From: Candidatus Accumulibacter iunctus
GTDB lineage: Bacteria; Pseudomonadota; Gammaproteobacteria; Burkholderiales; Rhodocyclaceae
Direction: 5' to 3'
DNA length: 64,000 bases
Assembly: GCA_002345025.1 (NCBI GenBank)
Contig: DDUX01000140.1
Location: 31,268 to 95,267 of the forward strand
Made by a program: the position numbers and the translations under genes. Shown here piece by piece: positions 16,891-25,690 of this stretch. The stretch's first letter is position 1. Every line of letters starts with the position of its first letter. The notes under the pieces are model-generated. The model searched no databases. It was not told where the DNA came from and saw nothing but the letters and a program-made list of their open reading frames with translations.

Positions 16891-17505
16891 GTGTTTGCGG
16901 TCTACGGCCTGAGCGGCCCGATCTTCCGCGGCGCCTTCGAAAGACTCGGCGAGGTGTCCGGGATCTCGCGCAGTCGCGCCGTGCAGCCGATCAGCGAGGA
17001 CGAGCCGCGCGCCACCACGTTCGCCACGCCAACGGCCCAGGCGATCGGCGCCTACCGCCAGATGCTGCGCGCCGAAGCGGATCGCGGCCCGCTCTACCAT
17101 GCCTACCAGATCATGCAGCGGCCGGTCTTTTCGGTGTTCAGCCAGGATGCCGTCGAGCGCGCGTGGCGTCTGCTGCTCGAACGGCGAATCCACCAGGCAC
17201 CGGTCCTCGATCCCGGCTACCGGCTGGTCGGGATCGTCAGCGAGCGCGATCTGCTGACGACGCTCAACGTCGATACGGGTCGCCCACGCGACATCATGGC
17301 ACGTCAGGTGGCCGACGTGATGAGCACTCCCGTCGTCAGCGCCGATCCCGTCACCGACATCCGGCGCATCGCGCAGGTCATGCTCGAGCACGGTGTCGAT
17401 GGCGTGCCGATCGTGAACGAAAGCGACGCCCTGGTCGGATTCGTTTCACGCAGCGACGTCCTGCGCGCGGTCGTCACCGATCCGCCGCTGAGTCTCTGGC
17501 GCTAG
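16891..17505 (+). CDS. CBS-domain-pair protein
   Basis: A 204-residue soluble protein. The first 65 residues are a short N-terminal region of unknown function (opening with the sequence after GTG, FAVYGLSGPIFRG). Two CBS motifs follow, at about residues 75-130 (MQRPVFSVFSQDAVERAWRL, then GIVSERDLL) and 145-200 (MSTPVVSADPVTDIRRIAQV, then GFVSRSDVL). CBS pairs usually sense adenosine nucleotides or other ligands. I chose the GTG at 16891 because the preceding frame runs through the terminator hairpin and lacks protein character. The gene is followed after 59 bp by the ArsC-like gene. Confidence 0.8.
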   Translation: MFAVYGLSGPIFRGAFERLGEVSGISRSRAVQPISEDEPRATTFATPTAQAIGAYRQMLRAEADRGPLYHAYQIMQRPVFSVFSQDAVERAWRLLLERRIHQAPVLDPGYRLVGIVSERDLLTTLNVDTGRPRDIMARQVADVMSTPVVSADPVTDIRRIAQVMLEHGVDGVPIVNESDALVGFVSRSDVLRAVVTDPPLSLWR

Positions 17506-17564
17506 GCGGGTACAGCCGGCACCAGCGACCACATCGCCATCTCAACCTCCTGAGGAGCAAGCGA

Positions 17565-17927
17565 ATGAGCCAGACCCCCGTGCGCATCTATCACAACCGG
17601 CGCTGCTCGAAGAGCCGTGCCGTCTGCCAGATGGTTGCGCAAAGCGCGGTTCCGGTCGAGATCATCGACTACCTGGCGACGCCGCCGAGTCGCGCCGAAC
17701 TGCGCGAGCTGCTGCGCCAGCTCGGCATGCCGGCAGCCGAACTGGTCCGCCGCGGTGAAGCCGTCTTCCGGGAGTTCTACGCCGCCCGGACGCTGAGCGA
17801 GGATGAGTGGCTGGACGCGCTGGTCGACCACCCGATCCTGATCGAACGGCCGATCGTCGTCCGTGGTGATCGGGCCGTCATTGGCCGCCCGCCGGAAAAG
17901 GTGCTCGCACTGCTGCAGGCCGACTGA
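17565..17927 (+). CDS. ArsC-family (glutaredoxin-like) reductase, arsenate reductase homologue
   Basis: A 120-residue thioredoxin-fold protein of the ArsC/Spx/YffB group. The catalytic Cys is near residue 14 in YHNRRCSKSR, close to the HNPxCSxSR motif of glutaredoxin-linked arsenate reductases. The C-terminal part contains the conserved LIERPIVV, followed by GRPPEKVLAL. AGGAG lies 8 bp before the ATG. The neighbourhood holds no ars genes next to it, so arsenate reduction is plausible but not established; a general thiol function is the alternative. Confidence 0.85.
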   Translation: MSQTPVRIYHNRRCSKSRAVCQMVAQSAVPVEIIDYLATPPSRAELRELLRQLGMPAAELVRRGEAVFREFYAARTLSEDEWLDALVDHPILIERPIVVRGDRAVIGRPPEKVLALLQAD

Positions 17928-17993
17928 GCGAGACGTGCCGCGCGCCGCGTTCGGCCGCCGCAACGCCACCGGCGAACTCTTCGCGCTGCCGGA

Positions 17994-19841
17994 TCAGCGA
18001 CGGGGCCCGGCCTGCGCCGCCCAGGAATCGCGCAGCGTCACGGTGCGGTTGAAGACCAGCGCACCCGGCTTCGAATCGACGAGATCGGCGACGAAATAAC
18101 CATGCCTTTCGAACTGGAAGCACTGCTCGGGAAGTGTGTCGCGCAGCGAGGGCTCCAGCCACGCCTCGATGACGCGCACGCTGTCAGGGTTGATGTCGTC
18201 GCGAAAGTCGCGCTCGCCCCCCTCCGGATCACCCTCGCGCCGCGCACCGGGCGCGGCAACCGCGAACAGCCGGTCGTAGAGGCGCACCTCGGCGCGGCAG
18301 GCGGCAGCAATCGAAACCCAGTGCAGATTTCCCTTCACCTTGTAGTTGTCGGAACCAGCGGTACCGCTCCTGGAGTCCGGCAGGTATTCGCAATGCACGG
18401 CGCTGACGGCGCCGCTCGCGTCGTGCTCGCAACCCGTGCAGCGCACGACATAGGCATTGCGCAGGCGGACCAGATTACCCGGATGGAGGCGATGGTACCC
18501 CTTGCTCGGCTGCAGCATGAAATCGTCGCGCTCGATCCACAGCTCGCGGCCGAAAGGCAGCACGCGCTTGCCCCGCTCGGGCTGCTGTGGATGATTCGCC
18601 GCCAGGCAATCCTCGCCCTCGCCCTCCGGATAGTTGTCGATGATCAGGCGCAGCGGGTCGAGTACCGCCATGCGCCGCGCGGCCGATTCGTTGAGGACTT
18701 CACGCATCGTGTCCTCGAGTTGCGAGTACTCGATCAGCGAATCCGAGCGCGAGGCACCGACGCGCTCGGCGAACAGCCGGAATCCCTGCGCCGGGTAACC
18801 ACGTCGGCGCGCCCCGACCAGCGTCGGCAGGCGCGGATCGTCCCAGCCCGCCACATGCCCCTCCTCGACGAGCTGGATCAGCTTGCGTTTGGAAAGGACG
18901 ATATAGCTCAGGTTGAGGCGCGAAAACTCGATCTGCTGCGGCAACGGACGCTGCAGCAGGCCGCCTTCGGCGAGACGCTCGAGCAGCCAGTCGTAGAACG
19001 GCCGCTGGTCGGCGAACTCGAGCGTGCAGATCGAATGGGTGATGTTCTCGAGCGCATCCTCGATCGGATGCGCGTAGGTGTACATCGGATAGACGCACCA
19101 GCGGTCGCCGGTGTTGTGATGACTGGCGTGGCGGATGCGGTAGATCGCCGGATCGCGCAGGTTGATGTTGGCCGACGCCATGTCGATGCGCGCCCGCAGG
19201 ACGTGCGCTCCGTCAGGAAACTCGCCGCGCTGCATGCGCCGGAAGAGATCCATGTTCTCCGCGACACCACGCTGGCGATAGGGCGAGTCGGTGCCTGGTT
19301 CGGTCAGCGTTCCGCGGCTGGCACGCATCTCGTCGGCGCTCTGGCTATCGACGTAGGCATGCCCACTGCTGATCAGGTATTCGGCGCAGGCGATCATCCA
19401 GTCGAAGTAGTTCGACGCATAGTAGAGGTTGCATTCTGCCTGCTGGCCGTCGTCGTCACCGCCAACTTCCCAGGAGAAGCCGAGCCAGCGTACCGAAGCG
19501 ATGATCGAATCGACGTACTCCTGCTCCTCCTTCTCCGGATTGGTGTCGTCGAAACGCAGGTGGCAACGACCGCCATAGTCCTGCGCCAGCCCGAAATTGA
19601 GGCAGATCGACTTGGCATGACCGAAGTGCAGGTAGCCGTTGGGCTCCGGCGGAAAGCGCGTGCGGATGCGCGCCGGATCAGGTGGCCCGGCAAGCTGCTC
19701 GGCGGCCAGCCCAGGGCGACCCGACCAGCGACGCTGTGCATGCCTGCCGGCAGCGAGGTCGGCTTCGATGATGTTGCGGATGAAGTTGGTACTGACGAGT
19801 GCGGCTGAACTCGCCGTCCTGCTGTTGGACTCCTGGCTCAC
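17994..19841 (-). CDS. glnS: Glutaminyl-tRNA synthetase
   Basis: Class I aminoacyl-tRNA synthetase attaching glutamine to tRNA-Gln, 615 residues. The HIGH-type motif is LHFGHAKS near residues 71-78 after PPEPNGY, and the KMSKS-type loop is VLSKRKLIQL. The two C-terminal beta-barrel domains that recognise the anticodon follow, with NYKVKGNLHWVS. It is longer than the roughly 550-residue E. coli enzyme because of about 40 extra N-terminal residues and insertions in the barrel region. The start is a GTG at 19841, preceded by GGGGG; an open frame continues 35 residues upstream without similarity. Confidence 0.95.
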   Translation of the reverse strand: MSQESNSRTASSAALVSTNFIRNIIEADLAAGRHAQRRWSGRPGLAAEQLAGPPDPARIRTRFPPEPNGYLHFGHAKSICLNFGLAQDYGGRCHLRFDDTNPEKEEQEYVDSIIASVRWLGFSWEVGGDDDGQQAECNLYYASNYFDWMIACAEYLISSGHAYVDSQSADEMRASRGTLTEPGTDSPYRQRGVAENMDLFRRMQRGEFPDGAHVLRARIDMASANINLRDPAIYRIRHASHHNTGDRWCVYPMYTYAHPIEDALENITHSICTLEFADQRPFYDWLLERLAEGGLLQRPLPQQIEFSRLNLSYIVLSKRKLIQLVEEGHVAGWDDPRLPTLVGARRRGYPAQGFRLFAERVGASRSDSLIEYSQLEDTMREVLNESAARRMAVLDPLRLIIDNYPEGEGEDCLAANHPQQPERGKRVLPFGRELWIERDDFMLQPSKGYHRLHPGNLVRLRNAYVVRCTGCEHDASGAVSAVHCEYLPDSRSGTAGSDNYKVKGNLHWVSIAAACRAEVRLYDRLFAVAAPGARREGDPEGGERDFRDDINPDSVRVIEAWLEPSLRDTLPEQCFQFERHGYFVADLVDSKPGALVFNRTVTLRDSWAAQAGPRR

Positions 19842-19923
19842 GTGGCAACCCCCGGTTCGACAAGACCGGCATTTTACCCGCCTGCGAGCCCAAGATCTCG
19901 ACAACCTGTCGCCCGCATGCCGC

Positions 19924-20421
19924 TCACTCCTGCTGCCGGTCGACAACCGCCAGGTGTCCTGCCGGCGTCAGGCCGGGAGACGCTCCCGCCTGCGCCGCGA
20001 GGAAATGCGCCCGCCGCTCGAACGCGCTCACCATGCTGCCCGCCATCGGCAGGATCAGCATCTGCAGCACCGGCATCAGAAACAGAGAACGCAGCTCGCA
20101 GTCGAAGGCAAAGTCCACCTGGCAGCGATCGTCGGCCAGCGGCGCGAAGTCCCAGCGGATGTCGAAGCGGCAGAATGAGCGATCCACCGAAACGATGCTG
20201 ATCGCGTTCGGTCGCGACAACTCGGTCCGCGTCCGGAAACGGTGCCGCAACAGGCCGACGGCCAGGCTCTGCTCGGTTTCGTAGGCGTCCGCATGCCGGC
20301 GCAGCACGCGCGCTTCACGCATCAGCGGCACGAAGTCCGGATAACGTTCGACATCGGCGACAACGTCGAACAGCCACTCCGCTGGCAGCCCGATGGCACG
20401 ACTTTCGCGGTGGGTCGCCAC
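19924..20421 (-). CDS. RatA/COQ10-like START-domain protein
   Basis: A 165-residue soluble protein of the polyketide-cyclase/COQ10 (SRPBCC) family. The N-terminal motif WLFDVVADVERYPDFVP is characteristic, followed by a central antiparallel sheet (CRFDIRWDFAPLADDRCQVDFAFDCEL) and a long C-terminal helix (MAGSMVSAFERRAHFLA). In relatives it binds ubiquinone or lipid, or (as RatA in E. coli) affects ribosome subunit joining. Start is GTG at 20421. It lies 14 bp downstream of the YejM-like gene on the same strand, suggesting co-transcription and perhaps a lipid-related role. Confidence 0.8.
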   Translation of the reverse strand: MATHRESRAIGLPAEWLFDVVADVERYPDFVPLMREARVLRRHADAYETEQSLAVGLLRHRFRTRTELSRPNAISIVSVDRSFCRFDIRWDFAPLADDRCQVDFAFDCELRSLFLMPVLQMLILPMAGSMVSAFERRAHFLAAQAGASPGLTPAGHLAVVDRQQE

Positions 20422-20435
20422 GCGCCGCCTGCCTT

Positions 20436-22322
20436 TCAGCCTCGCGGCCGGCTGAAGCGGGTCAGGTTGTTCATCATCTCGACCGTCTCCTGCCGGATCT
20501 CGGCCTTGGCCTGCTCGCGATCGACCACCGGCCGATCGTCGGCATCGAGGACCTCCATACGGACCGCCCCCCTGACGTTGGTCGGAAAGGCCACCTTGTA
20601 CTTCTCGCCGATGTAGGCAACGCGATGCCAGTCGGCGGCAACGGCGTAGTCACGCCGGAAGTCGGGTGCCAGCAGGTTCTGCCCCTGCGAGTAGTCCTGC
20701 GCTGGATTGCGCACACCGAGCAGCGGCATCACCGTCGCCGGGATGTCGAGATGGCTCGTGATGCCACTGATCACCTGCGGTTTCGCTCCCGGAACCCGCA
20801 CCACCGCCACCGTGCTCGTCTGGTAGCGGTTGAACTCGGCGGCGTGCCCCCAGCGCTCGCTGCGCTCCATGAACTCCTCGCCGTGGTCGCCGAGAACGAT
20901 GACGATCGTGTTGTCGAGCAGTCCTTTCTGGGCGAGGTAGGCGGTAACCCGGCCGATCTGGCGGTCGACATGATGTGCGGCATTGAGGTATCGGTTCTTG
21001 ATCAGGCTCATCTGCCCCTTGAAGTCGGCCGACAGATAGTTGAAGTCGTCGAGGTAGGGCTCGGCGATGACGCAGTCGGGCGGGAAGTTGTAGTTGGCGT
21101 GCGTTCCCTCGAAGAACATGTAGGCCATGAACGGCCTATCCGGATCGCGGCGATCAAGGAAGCCGAGCAGGCGGTCGATGTTCATCCGGTCCCGGTCCCA
21201 GGGCGGTGCGCCGTCGGGGATCGGCTGCATGTCGGCCGGGTCCATCTTCAGGAAGACCGTGCGGTCGAACTGCGGATAGGTGAATACGGTGCTGGTATGC
21301 AGGCTGAACTGGTAGTTCTGCTGCTGCAGCACGTCCATCAGCAAGGGCGAGCGCGCCGCCTTGATCATTGGGAACCAGTAGTTGCCGTAGAGGCCGTAGA
21401 ACATCGAGAAGATGCCCATCTGGGTGCCGTTGCCACCACTGTAGTGCTGCTCGAGACGCAGAGCCTGGGTCGAGAACCGCCACAGATTGGGCATGATCGC
21501 CGGGTCGAGCAGGTCGAAGCGCAACGACTCGGCAACCATCCAGACGATGTTCGGCGGCCGCGCCGGCGCTTCGACGTGCAATGGGACGAGCGGGTAACTC
21601 AGGCCGCCATGCCTGAGCTGCACTCCCTCGGCGGCTTCGTCGCCCACCTCGACGCCGAGCCGGGCGGCGAGCTTGCGGAAAGTCGTCGGCACATAGAAAG
21701 GATAGCGCTCACTGGCAAAGAGGATCGGCTGATAGTTGACGGCAGCGCTGTAGCCATAGGCCAGCCGCTCGCCAAGGGCAAAACCGAGGATCGCCAAGAG
21801 CACCCAGCGCAGACGCAGGCGTCGGTGCGGCGGCGCCTGCTCGGTCTGCCGCGTCGTCCACCACCAGGTTGCCGCCTGCAGCGTCAGCAAGGCGAGGACG
21901 ATCAGCGCCGCAGTCAGCTCGGTGCTGCGACTGGCTCCGAGCGAATCGATGCCGCCGGGCGAGAAGACGAGGTCGATGACGAATCCGTTGATGTGGAATC
22001 CGTACATCTCATGGATCACGCGGTCGGCAAAAAGCAGCACCTGGACGATGCCCGTCAGGCCGACCACGACGCCGGCGAGCGCCAGCCGTGCGCCGCCGGT
22101 GGCGGGGCGCCGGCGCAACCAGTGATGCAGGAGATAGCCCGGGACGACTGCCGGCAACAGGTAGAGAAAGGCATAGCTGATCGTCGTCGCCAGCGTCCAC
22201 GCGACCAGTCCCGGCGTGCTGTAGGCGCTGCCCGTGGTGAAGGCGGTGACGTGCAGCACGACCCACAGCCAGCTGAGCAGGAAGAAACGGTCGATCTGGT
22301 GGCGCGACGGAAGGACGGTCAT
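20436..22322 (-). CDS. YejM/PbgA-like inner-membrane sulfatase-fold protein
   Basis: A 628-residue protein with about five membrane helices in the first 200 residues, then a periplasmic alkaline-phosphatase/sulfatase fold (about 275-600). PNIVWMVAESLRFDLLDPAI and the nucleophile region HYSGGNGTQMGIFSMFYGL correspond to YejM, where a Thr sits at this place. GDHGEEF is the conserved metal-site motif. E. coli YejM binds cardiolipin and lipopolysaccharide and controls LpxC turnover; an LtaS-like transferase is the alternative. The Met at 22322 is preferred: the 72 residues upstream overlap the divergent transporter region and show no features. Confidence 0.82.
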   Translation of the reverse strand: MTVLPSRHQIDRFFLLSWLWVVLHVTAFTTGSAYSTPGLVAWTLATTISYAFLYLLPAVVPGYLLHHWLRRRPATGGARLALAGVVVGLTGIVQVLLFADRVIHEMYGFHINGFVIDLVFSPGGIDSLGASRSTELTAALIVLALLTLQAATWWWTTRQTEQAPPHRRLRLRWVLLAILGFALGERLAYGYSAAVNYQPILFASERYPFYVPTTFRKLAARLGVEVGDEAAEGVQLRHGGLSYPLVPLHVEAPARPPNIVWMVAESLRFDLLDPAIMPNLWRFSTQALRLEQHYSGGNGTQMGIFSMFYGLYGNYWFPMIKAARSPLLMDVLQQQNYQFSLHTSTVFTYPQFDRTVFLKMDPADMQPIPDGAPPWDRDRMNIDRLLGFLDRRDPDRPFMAYMFFEGTHANYNFPPDCVIAEPYLDDFNYLSADFKGQMSLIKNRYLNAAHHVDRQIGRVTAYLAQKGLLDNTIVIVLGDHGEEFMERSERWGHAAEFNRYQTSTVAVVRVPGAKPQVISGITSHLDIPATVMPLLGVRNPAQDYSQGQNLLAPDFRRDYAVAADWHRVAYIGEKYKVAFPTNVRGAVRMEVLDADDRPVVDREQAKAEIRQETVEMMNNLTRFSRPRG

Positions 22323-22516
22323 AGCGGCTTTCGGATTGATATCCAGCAGTCTAACGCAGGAATGATGCCCGCGAAACCTGAGGCGATGCTGAAGCGCTGC
22401 AGCCGGAAGCGTGCCCCCGCAAGGCCGCAGGACCGACGCCCGGCCGCGGCTGCAGCCGCGGGGAAACGCTTCCTGAGCGATAATCAGCCTTCTCTGATGG
22501 ACAGGAACCCCGAGCC

Positions 22517-23572
22517 ATGGCCGCCGCCCACTCGCCACCGATCAACCTTGCCGAAGCCGTGCGCAACTTCGCTCCCGGCTGGTTCGCTGCCGTCATGGGC
22601 AGCGGCGTACTGAGCCTCGACACGCTGGCTCTCGCCTCGCGCTGGCCGGTCCTCGAGGCGCCGGCCTGGGCGCTGCACTACTTCAATCTGCTCCTCTTCG
22701 CAGCGCTGCTGCCTCCCTGGCTCGCGCGCTGCCTCCTGCACCCGCAGCTCGCACTGGCGACGCTGCGGCATCCGGTGCAGGCCAGTTTCTATCCAACCCT
22801 GCCCATCGCCATGCTGGTCATCGCCGCGCAGTTCCTCGCCTTCGGCTCGCATGTCGGCCTGGCGCTCGGATTCTGGTGGGCGGGGGCGGTACTGACCTTT
22901 GCTTTCGGCCTGGCGGTGCTGTACACGACATTCGCCGGCGAGCAGCTCGGTCTCGAACACGTGACGCCGGCCAACTTCATTCCGGCGGTCGGCTTGGTCG
23001 TCATCCCCATCGCCGGCGCGCCGCTGGTCGGTCAGCTCACGGGCGCGACACGCGACCTCGCCCTGCTGCTCAACATCGTCGCCCTCGGCGCCGGGACGTT
23101 GATGTACTTGGCGCTACTGGCGCTGACCTTGCAGCGCAAGTACCTGGCCAAGCCGGCCTTCGGCATGCTGACGCCGACGGTCTGGATCCACCTGGCGCCG
23201 ATCGGGGTCATGCCCGTCAGCCTGCTCAATCTCGCCGAGCACCTGCCGTTCGCCCTGCCGCAGGGCGTGCTCCTCCTGGTCGGCCTGCTCTTCTGGGGTT
23301 CCGGCGTCTGGTGGCTGCTGATGGCAACGCTGTTGACCGCCGCCGCACAGCGTCGCGGCCTGCTGCCATTCGCGCTGTCCTGGTGGGGGTTCACCTTTCC
23401 ACTCGGCGCCTTCGCCGCCGCCAGCCTGCGGCTCGGCGGCGCAACGGGACTGGCTGGTGTCGACTGGATTGGCATCGCCTGCTGGTGTCTCCTGCTCGCC
23501 GTCTGGCTGGCGACGCTGACAGGAACCATCCGTGGCGTTGCCAGCGGCGGCCTCTTCCGCCCACATCCCTGA
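22517..23572 (+). CDS. TDT family transporter (TehA/Mae1/SLAC1-like)
   Basis: A 351-residue membrane protein with about ten hydrophobic helices. It opens with FAPGWFAAVMGSGVLSL, a hallmark of the tellurite-resistance/dicarboxylate transporter family, whose members carry malate, sulfite or anions. GTP/proton partners are not encoded nearby. AGGA lies about 13 bp upstream of the ATG. It is divergent from the YejM-like gene across a 194-bp gap. Substrate is unknown. Confidence 0.87.
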   Translation: MAAAHSPPINLAEAVRNFAPGWFAAVMGSGVLSLDTLALASRWPVLEAPAWALHYFNLLLFAALLPPWLARCLLHPQLALATLRHPVQASFYPTLPIAMLVIAAQFLAFGSHVGLALGFWWAGAVLTFAFGLAVLYTTFAGEQLGLEHVTPANFIPAVGLVVIPIAGAPLVGQLTGATRDLALLLNIVALGAGTLMYLALLALTLQRKYLAKPAFGMLTPTVWIHLAPIGVMPVSLLNLAEHLPFALPQGVLLLVGLLFWGSGVWWLLMATLLTAAAQRRGLLPFALSWWGFTFPLGAFAAASLRLGGATGLAGVDWIGIACWCLLLAVWLATLTGTIRGVASGGLFRPHP

Positions 23573-23611
23573 GCCCGGACGGACGGCCATGTCGGTTAGA
23601 ATTCCGCCACC

Positions 23612-24616
23612 ATGAGCGGATTACACCTGCAGCAACACGACGCACAATCGGGCGAGAACTGCGAGCACGCGCACGACCACGACGGACACGGACACGGACA
23701 CGGCGAGCATACGCACCGACACGCACCGGACGCCGGCCCGCGCCTGCTCTGGGCACTGCTGCTGACGCTCGGGTTTGCTGGCGTCGAGGCGGCCGCCGGC
23801 TTCTGGTCGGGTTCGCTGGCTCTGCTCGGCGACGCCGGCCATATGGTCACCGACAGTGCCTCGCTCGGCCTCGCCGCCTTCGCCGCCTGGCTCGCGCAGC
23901 GGCCGCCGACGCAGCGCCACACCTACGGTTACGGTCGCGTAGAGACGCTGGCGGCGCTCCTCAACGTCCTCTTCATGGTCCTCGTCGTCGTCGGCATCTC
24001 GGTGGCGGCGGTCGAGCGCATCCTGACGCCGGTCGCCGTCCAGGGCGAAACCGTGGCGCTGGTGGCTACCCTCGGGCTGCTCCTCAACATCGCCGTCGCC
24101 TGGCTGCTGATGCATGGCGAGCAGACGATGAACACCCGCGGCGCGCTGCTGCACGTGCTTGGCGACCTGCTCGGCTCGGTCGCCGCGCTGGTCTCCGGTG
24201 CGGTCGTCATGTGGACCGGCTGGACCACCGCCGACCCGCTGCTCTCGCTGCTGATCTGTGCCCTGATGCTGGCCTCCAGCCTGCGCTTGCTGCGCGAGGT
24301 ACTGCGGGCGCTGATGGAAGGCGTACCGGCCGGTCTGTCCACCGAACGGGTGGCGCACGTGCTGGCGGGGATTCCCGGCGTCGCTTCGGTCCACGATCTG
24401 CACATCTGGACCATCTCTTCCAGTCGCGTCGCGCTGTCGGCGCACCTCGTCGTCGACTCGCTGGAGCAATGGCCGACGGTTCTGACCGCCAGCCGGGAAG
24501 CTCTGGCCGCCAGCGGCATCACGCACGTGACGCTGCAACCGGAGCCGCTTGTGGCGCCGGTGCGCTGGCTGCCACGCGCCGCTGGTTGGCAACCAGGCGC
24601 AGCGCGGCCGTCATGA
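23612..24616 (+). CDS. Cation diffusion facilitator, zinc-type (CzcD/ZitB-like)
   Basis: A 334-residue metal/proton antiporter. A His/Asp-rich N-terminus (HAHDHDGHGHGHGEHTHRHA) should bind zinc. Six membrane helices follow, with the transport-site motifs LLGDAGHMVTDSASL (helix 2) and the helix-5 Asp in the segment starting HVLGDLLGSVAAL. The cytoplasmic C-terminal ferredoxin-like domain contains HDLHIWTISSSRVALSAHLV, the usual dimer/zinc sensor. It overlaps the acetyltransferase gene by ATGA. Export of Zn, Cd or Co from the cytoplasm is likely. Confidence 0.93.
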   Translation: MSGLHLQQHDAQSGENCEHAHDHDGHGHGHGEHTHRHAPDAGPRLLWALLLTLGFAGVEAAAGFWSGSLALLGDAGHMVTDSASLGLAAFAAWLAQRPPTQRHTYGYGRVETLAALLNVLFMVLVVVGISVAAVERILTPVAVQGETVALVATLGLLLNIAVAWLLMHGEQTMNTRGALLHVLGDLLGSVAALVSGAVVMWTGWTTADPLLSLLICALMLASSLRLLREVLRALMEGVPAGLSTERVAHVLAGIPGVASVHDLHIWTISSSRVALSAHLVVDSLEQWPTVLTASREALAASGITHVTLQPEPLVAPVRWLPRAAGWQPGAARPS

Positions 24617-25071
24617 GCGCTCTGCTGCCGGAGCCGGCGCTGGCCGGCGATCTGCCCGATCTGCTGGCCCTGCTCGCCGCCTGCTCCCTGCCGACAGCCG
24701 ACCTCGATGAGCGACACCTGGCGGATTTCCTGCTCTGCCGCGACGGTGGGCGAATCGTCGCCAGCGGCGGCTTGGAGTTTCAAGCGGCGGCAGCGCTGCT
24801 GCGGTCGCTGGCTGTGGCAGCCAGTCACCGCCAGCGCGGACTCGCCAGCCGGCTGGTCGACGAGCTCGTGCAGCACGCGCGGAACCGTGGCCAGCGCGAG
24901 ATCTTTCTCCTGACGACGAGCGCCGCCGGTTTTTTTGCCGCCCGCGGCTTTCAACCCTTCGATCGCCGCCAAGTGCCGCCCCAACTCGCGCAGTGCAGCG
25001 AGTTCCGCGAGCTGTGTCCCGCCTCGGCAGTCTGCATGCGGCGGACACTGGCCGCCGACAGCCCGGCATGA
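24613..25071 (+). CDS. GNAT family N-acetyltransferase (ArsN2-like)
   Basis: A 152-residue acetyltransferase fold. The acetyl-CoA pyrophosphate loop is near RSLAVAASHRQRGLASRLVDEL (Q/RxxGxG/A variant, about residues 70-90), and the C-terminal FFAARGFQPFDR motif is typical. The opening (PALAGDLPDLLALLAACSLPTADL) resembles the ArsN2 group found with arsenic-resistance genes, but no ars operon is adjacent. It overlaps both the CDF gene and dtd by ATGA, indicating translational coupling of the three. Substrate is unknown. Confidence 0.82.
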   Translation: MSALLPEPALAGDLPDLLALLAACSLPTADLDERHLADFLLCRDGGRIVASGGLEFQAAAALLRSLAVAASHRQRGLASRLVDELVQHARNRGQREIFLLTTSAAGFFAARGFQPFDRRQVPPQLAQCSEFRELCPASAVCMRRTLAADSPA

Positions 25072-25520
25072 GGGTGGTCGTGCAACGGGTCGGCGAGGCG
25101 CGTGTCGATGTCGCCGGCGAAACCGTCGGCGCCATCGCCGCCGGGCTGCTCGTCTTCGCCGGCTTCGAGGAGAGCGACGGTGACGGCGACCTCGACTGGA
25201 TGGCCGGCAAACTGGTCCGACTGCGCATCTTCGCCGATGCGACCGGCGTCATGAACCGCAGCGTCGTCGACATCGGCGGGGAGGTCCTGGCCGTCAGCCA
25301 GTTCACGCTCTTCGCCTCGACCCGCAAGGGGAACCGGCCATCGTGGCAGCGCGCCGCGCCGCCGGCGGTCGCGCAGCCGCTGTTCGAGCGCTTCATCGGG
25401 CGCCTCGAGGGCGTCCTCGGCCGCCCGGTGCCGACCGGCGTCTTCGCCGCGGACATGCAGGTCCATCTGGTCAACGACGGACCGGTGACGCTCGTGATCG
25501 ACTCCCGCCAGCCGGAATAG
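25068..25520 (+). CDS. dtd: D-aminoacyl-tRNA deacylase
   Basis: A 150-residue homodimeric enzyme that removes D-amino acids (and Gly from tRNA-Ala) from tRNA. It begins MRVVVQRVGEARVDV and contains the active-site motif SQFTLFA with the catalytic Thr, and the cross-subunit gate VNDGPVTLVI carrying the Gly-cisPro pair. Length is standard. The ATG overlaps the acetyltransferase stop (ATGA), so I reject the longer frame reaching 24993. Confidence 0.96.
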   Translation: MRVVVQRVGEARVDVAGETVGAIAAGLLVFAGFEESDGDGDLDWMAGKLVRLRIFADATGVMNRSVVDIGGEVLAVSQFTLFASTRKGNRPSWQRAAPPAVAQPLFERFIGRLEGVLGRPVPTGVFAADMQVHLVNDGPVTLVIDSRQPE

Positions 25521-25690
25521 CACCGCGCCCGTACGGGGCATCCGGCCAGCCACCGGCGCCGCGGAACCTGCTCAGGGCAGAGGGTGCAACCCGAGGCCAG
25601 GCCGCGGCGGAGCGGCGTGATCATCCGGCCAGGGCGGCCGGTCACCAGCAGTAGCGCCGCGCTGGCGCAGCCGGCACGCGGCGCAACTGC

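Noticed and set aside
18102..19808. A 568-codon open frame on the plus strand
   Set aside because: Antisense to glnS, which is fully supported by its catalytic motifs.
20625..22613. A 662-codon open frame on the plus strand
   Set aside because: Antisense to the YejM-like gene; no recognisable domain; composition is that of an antisense shadow.
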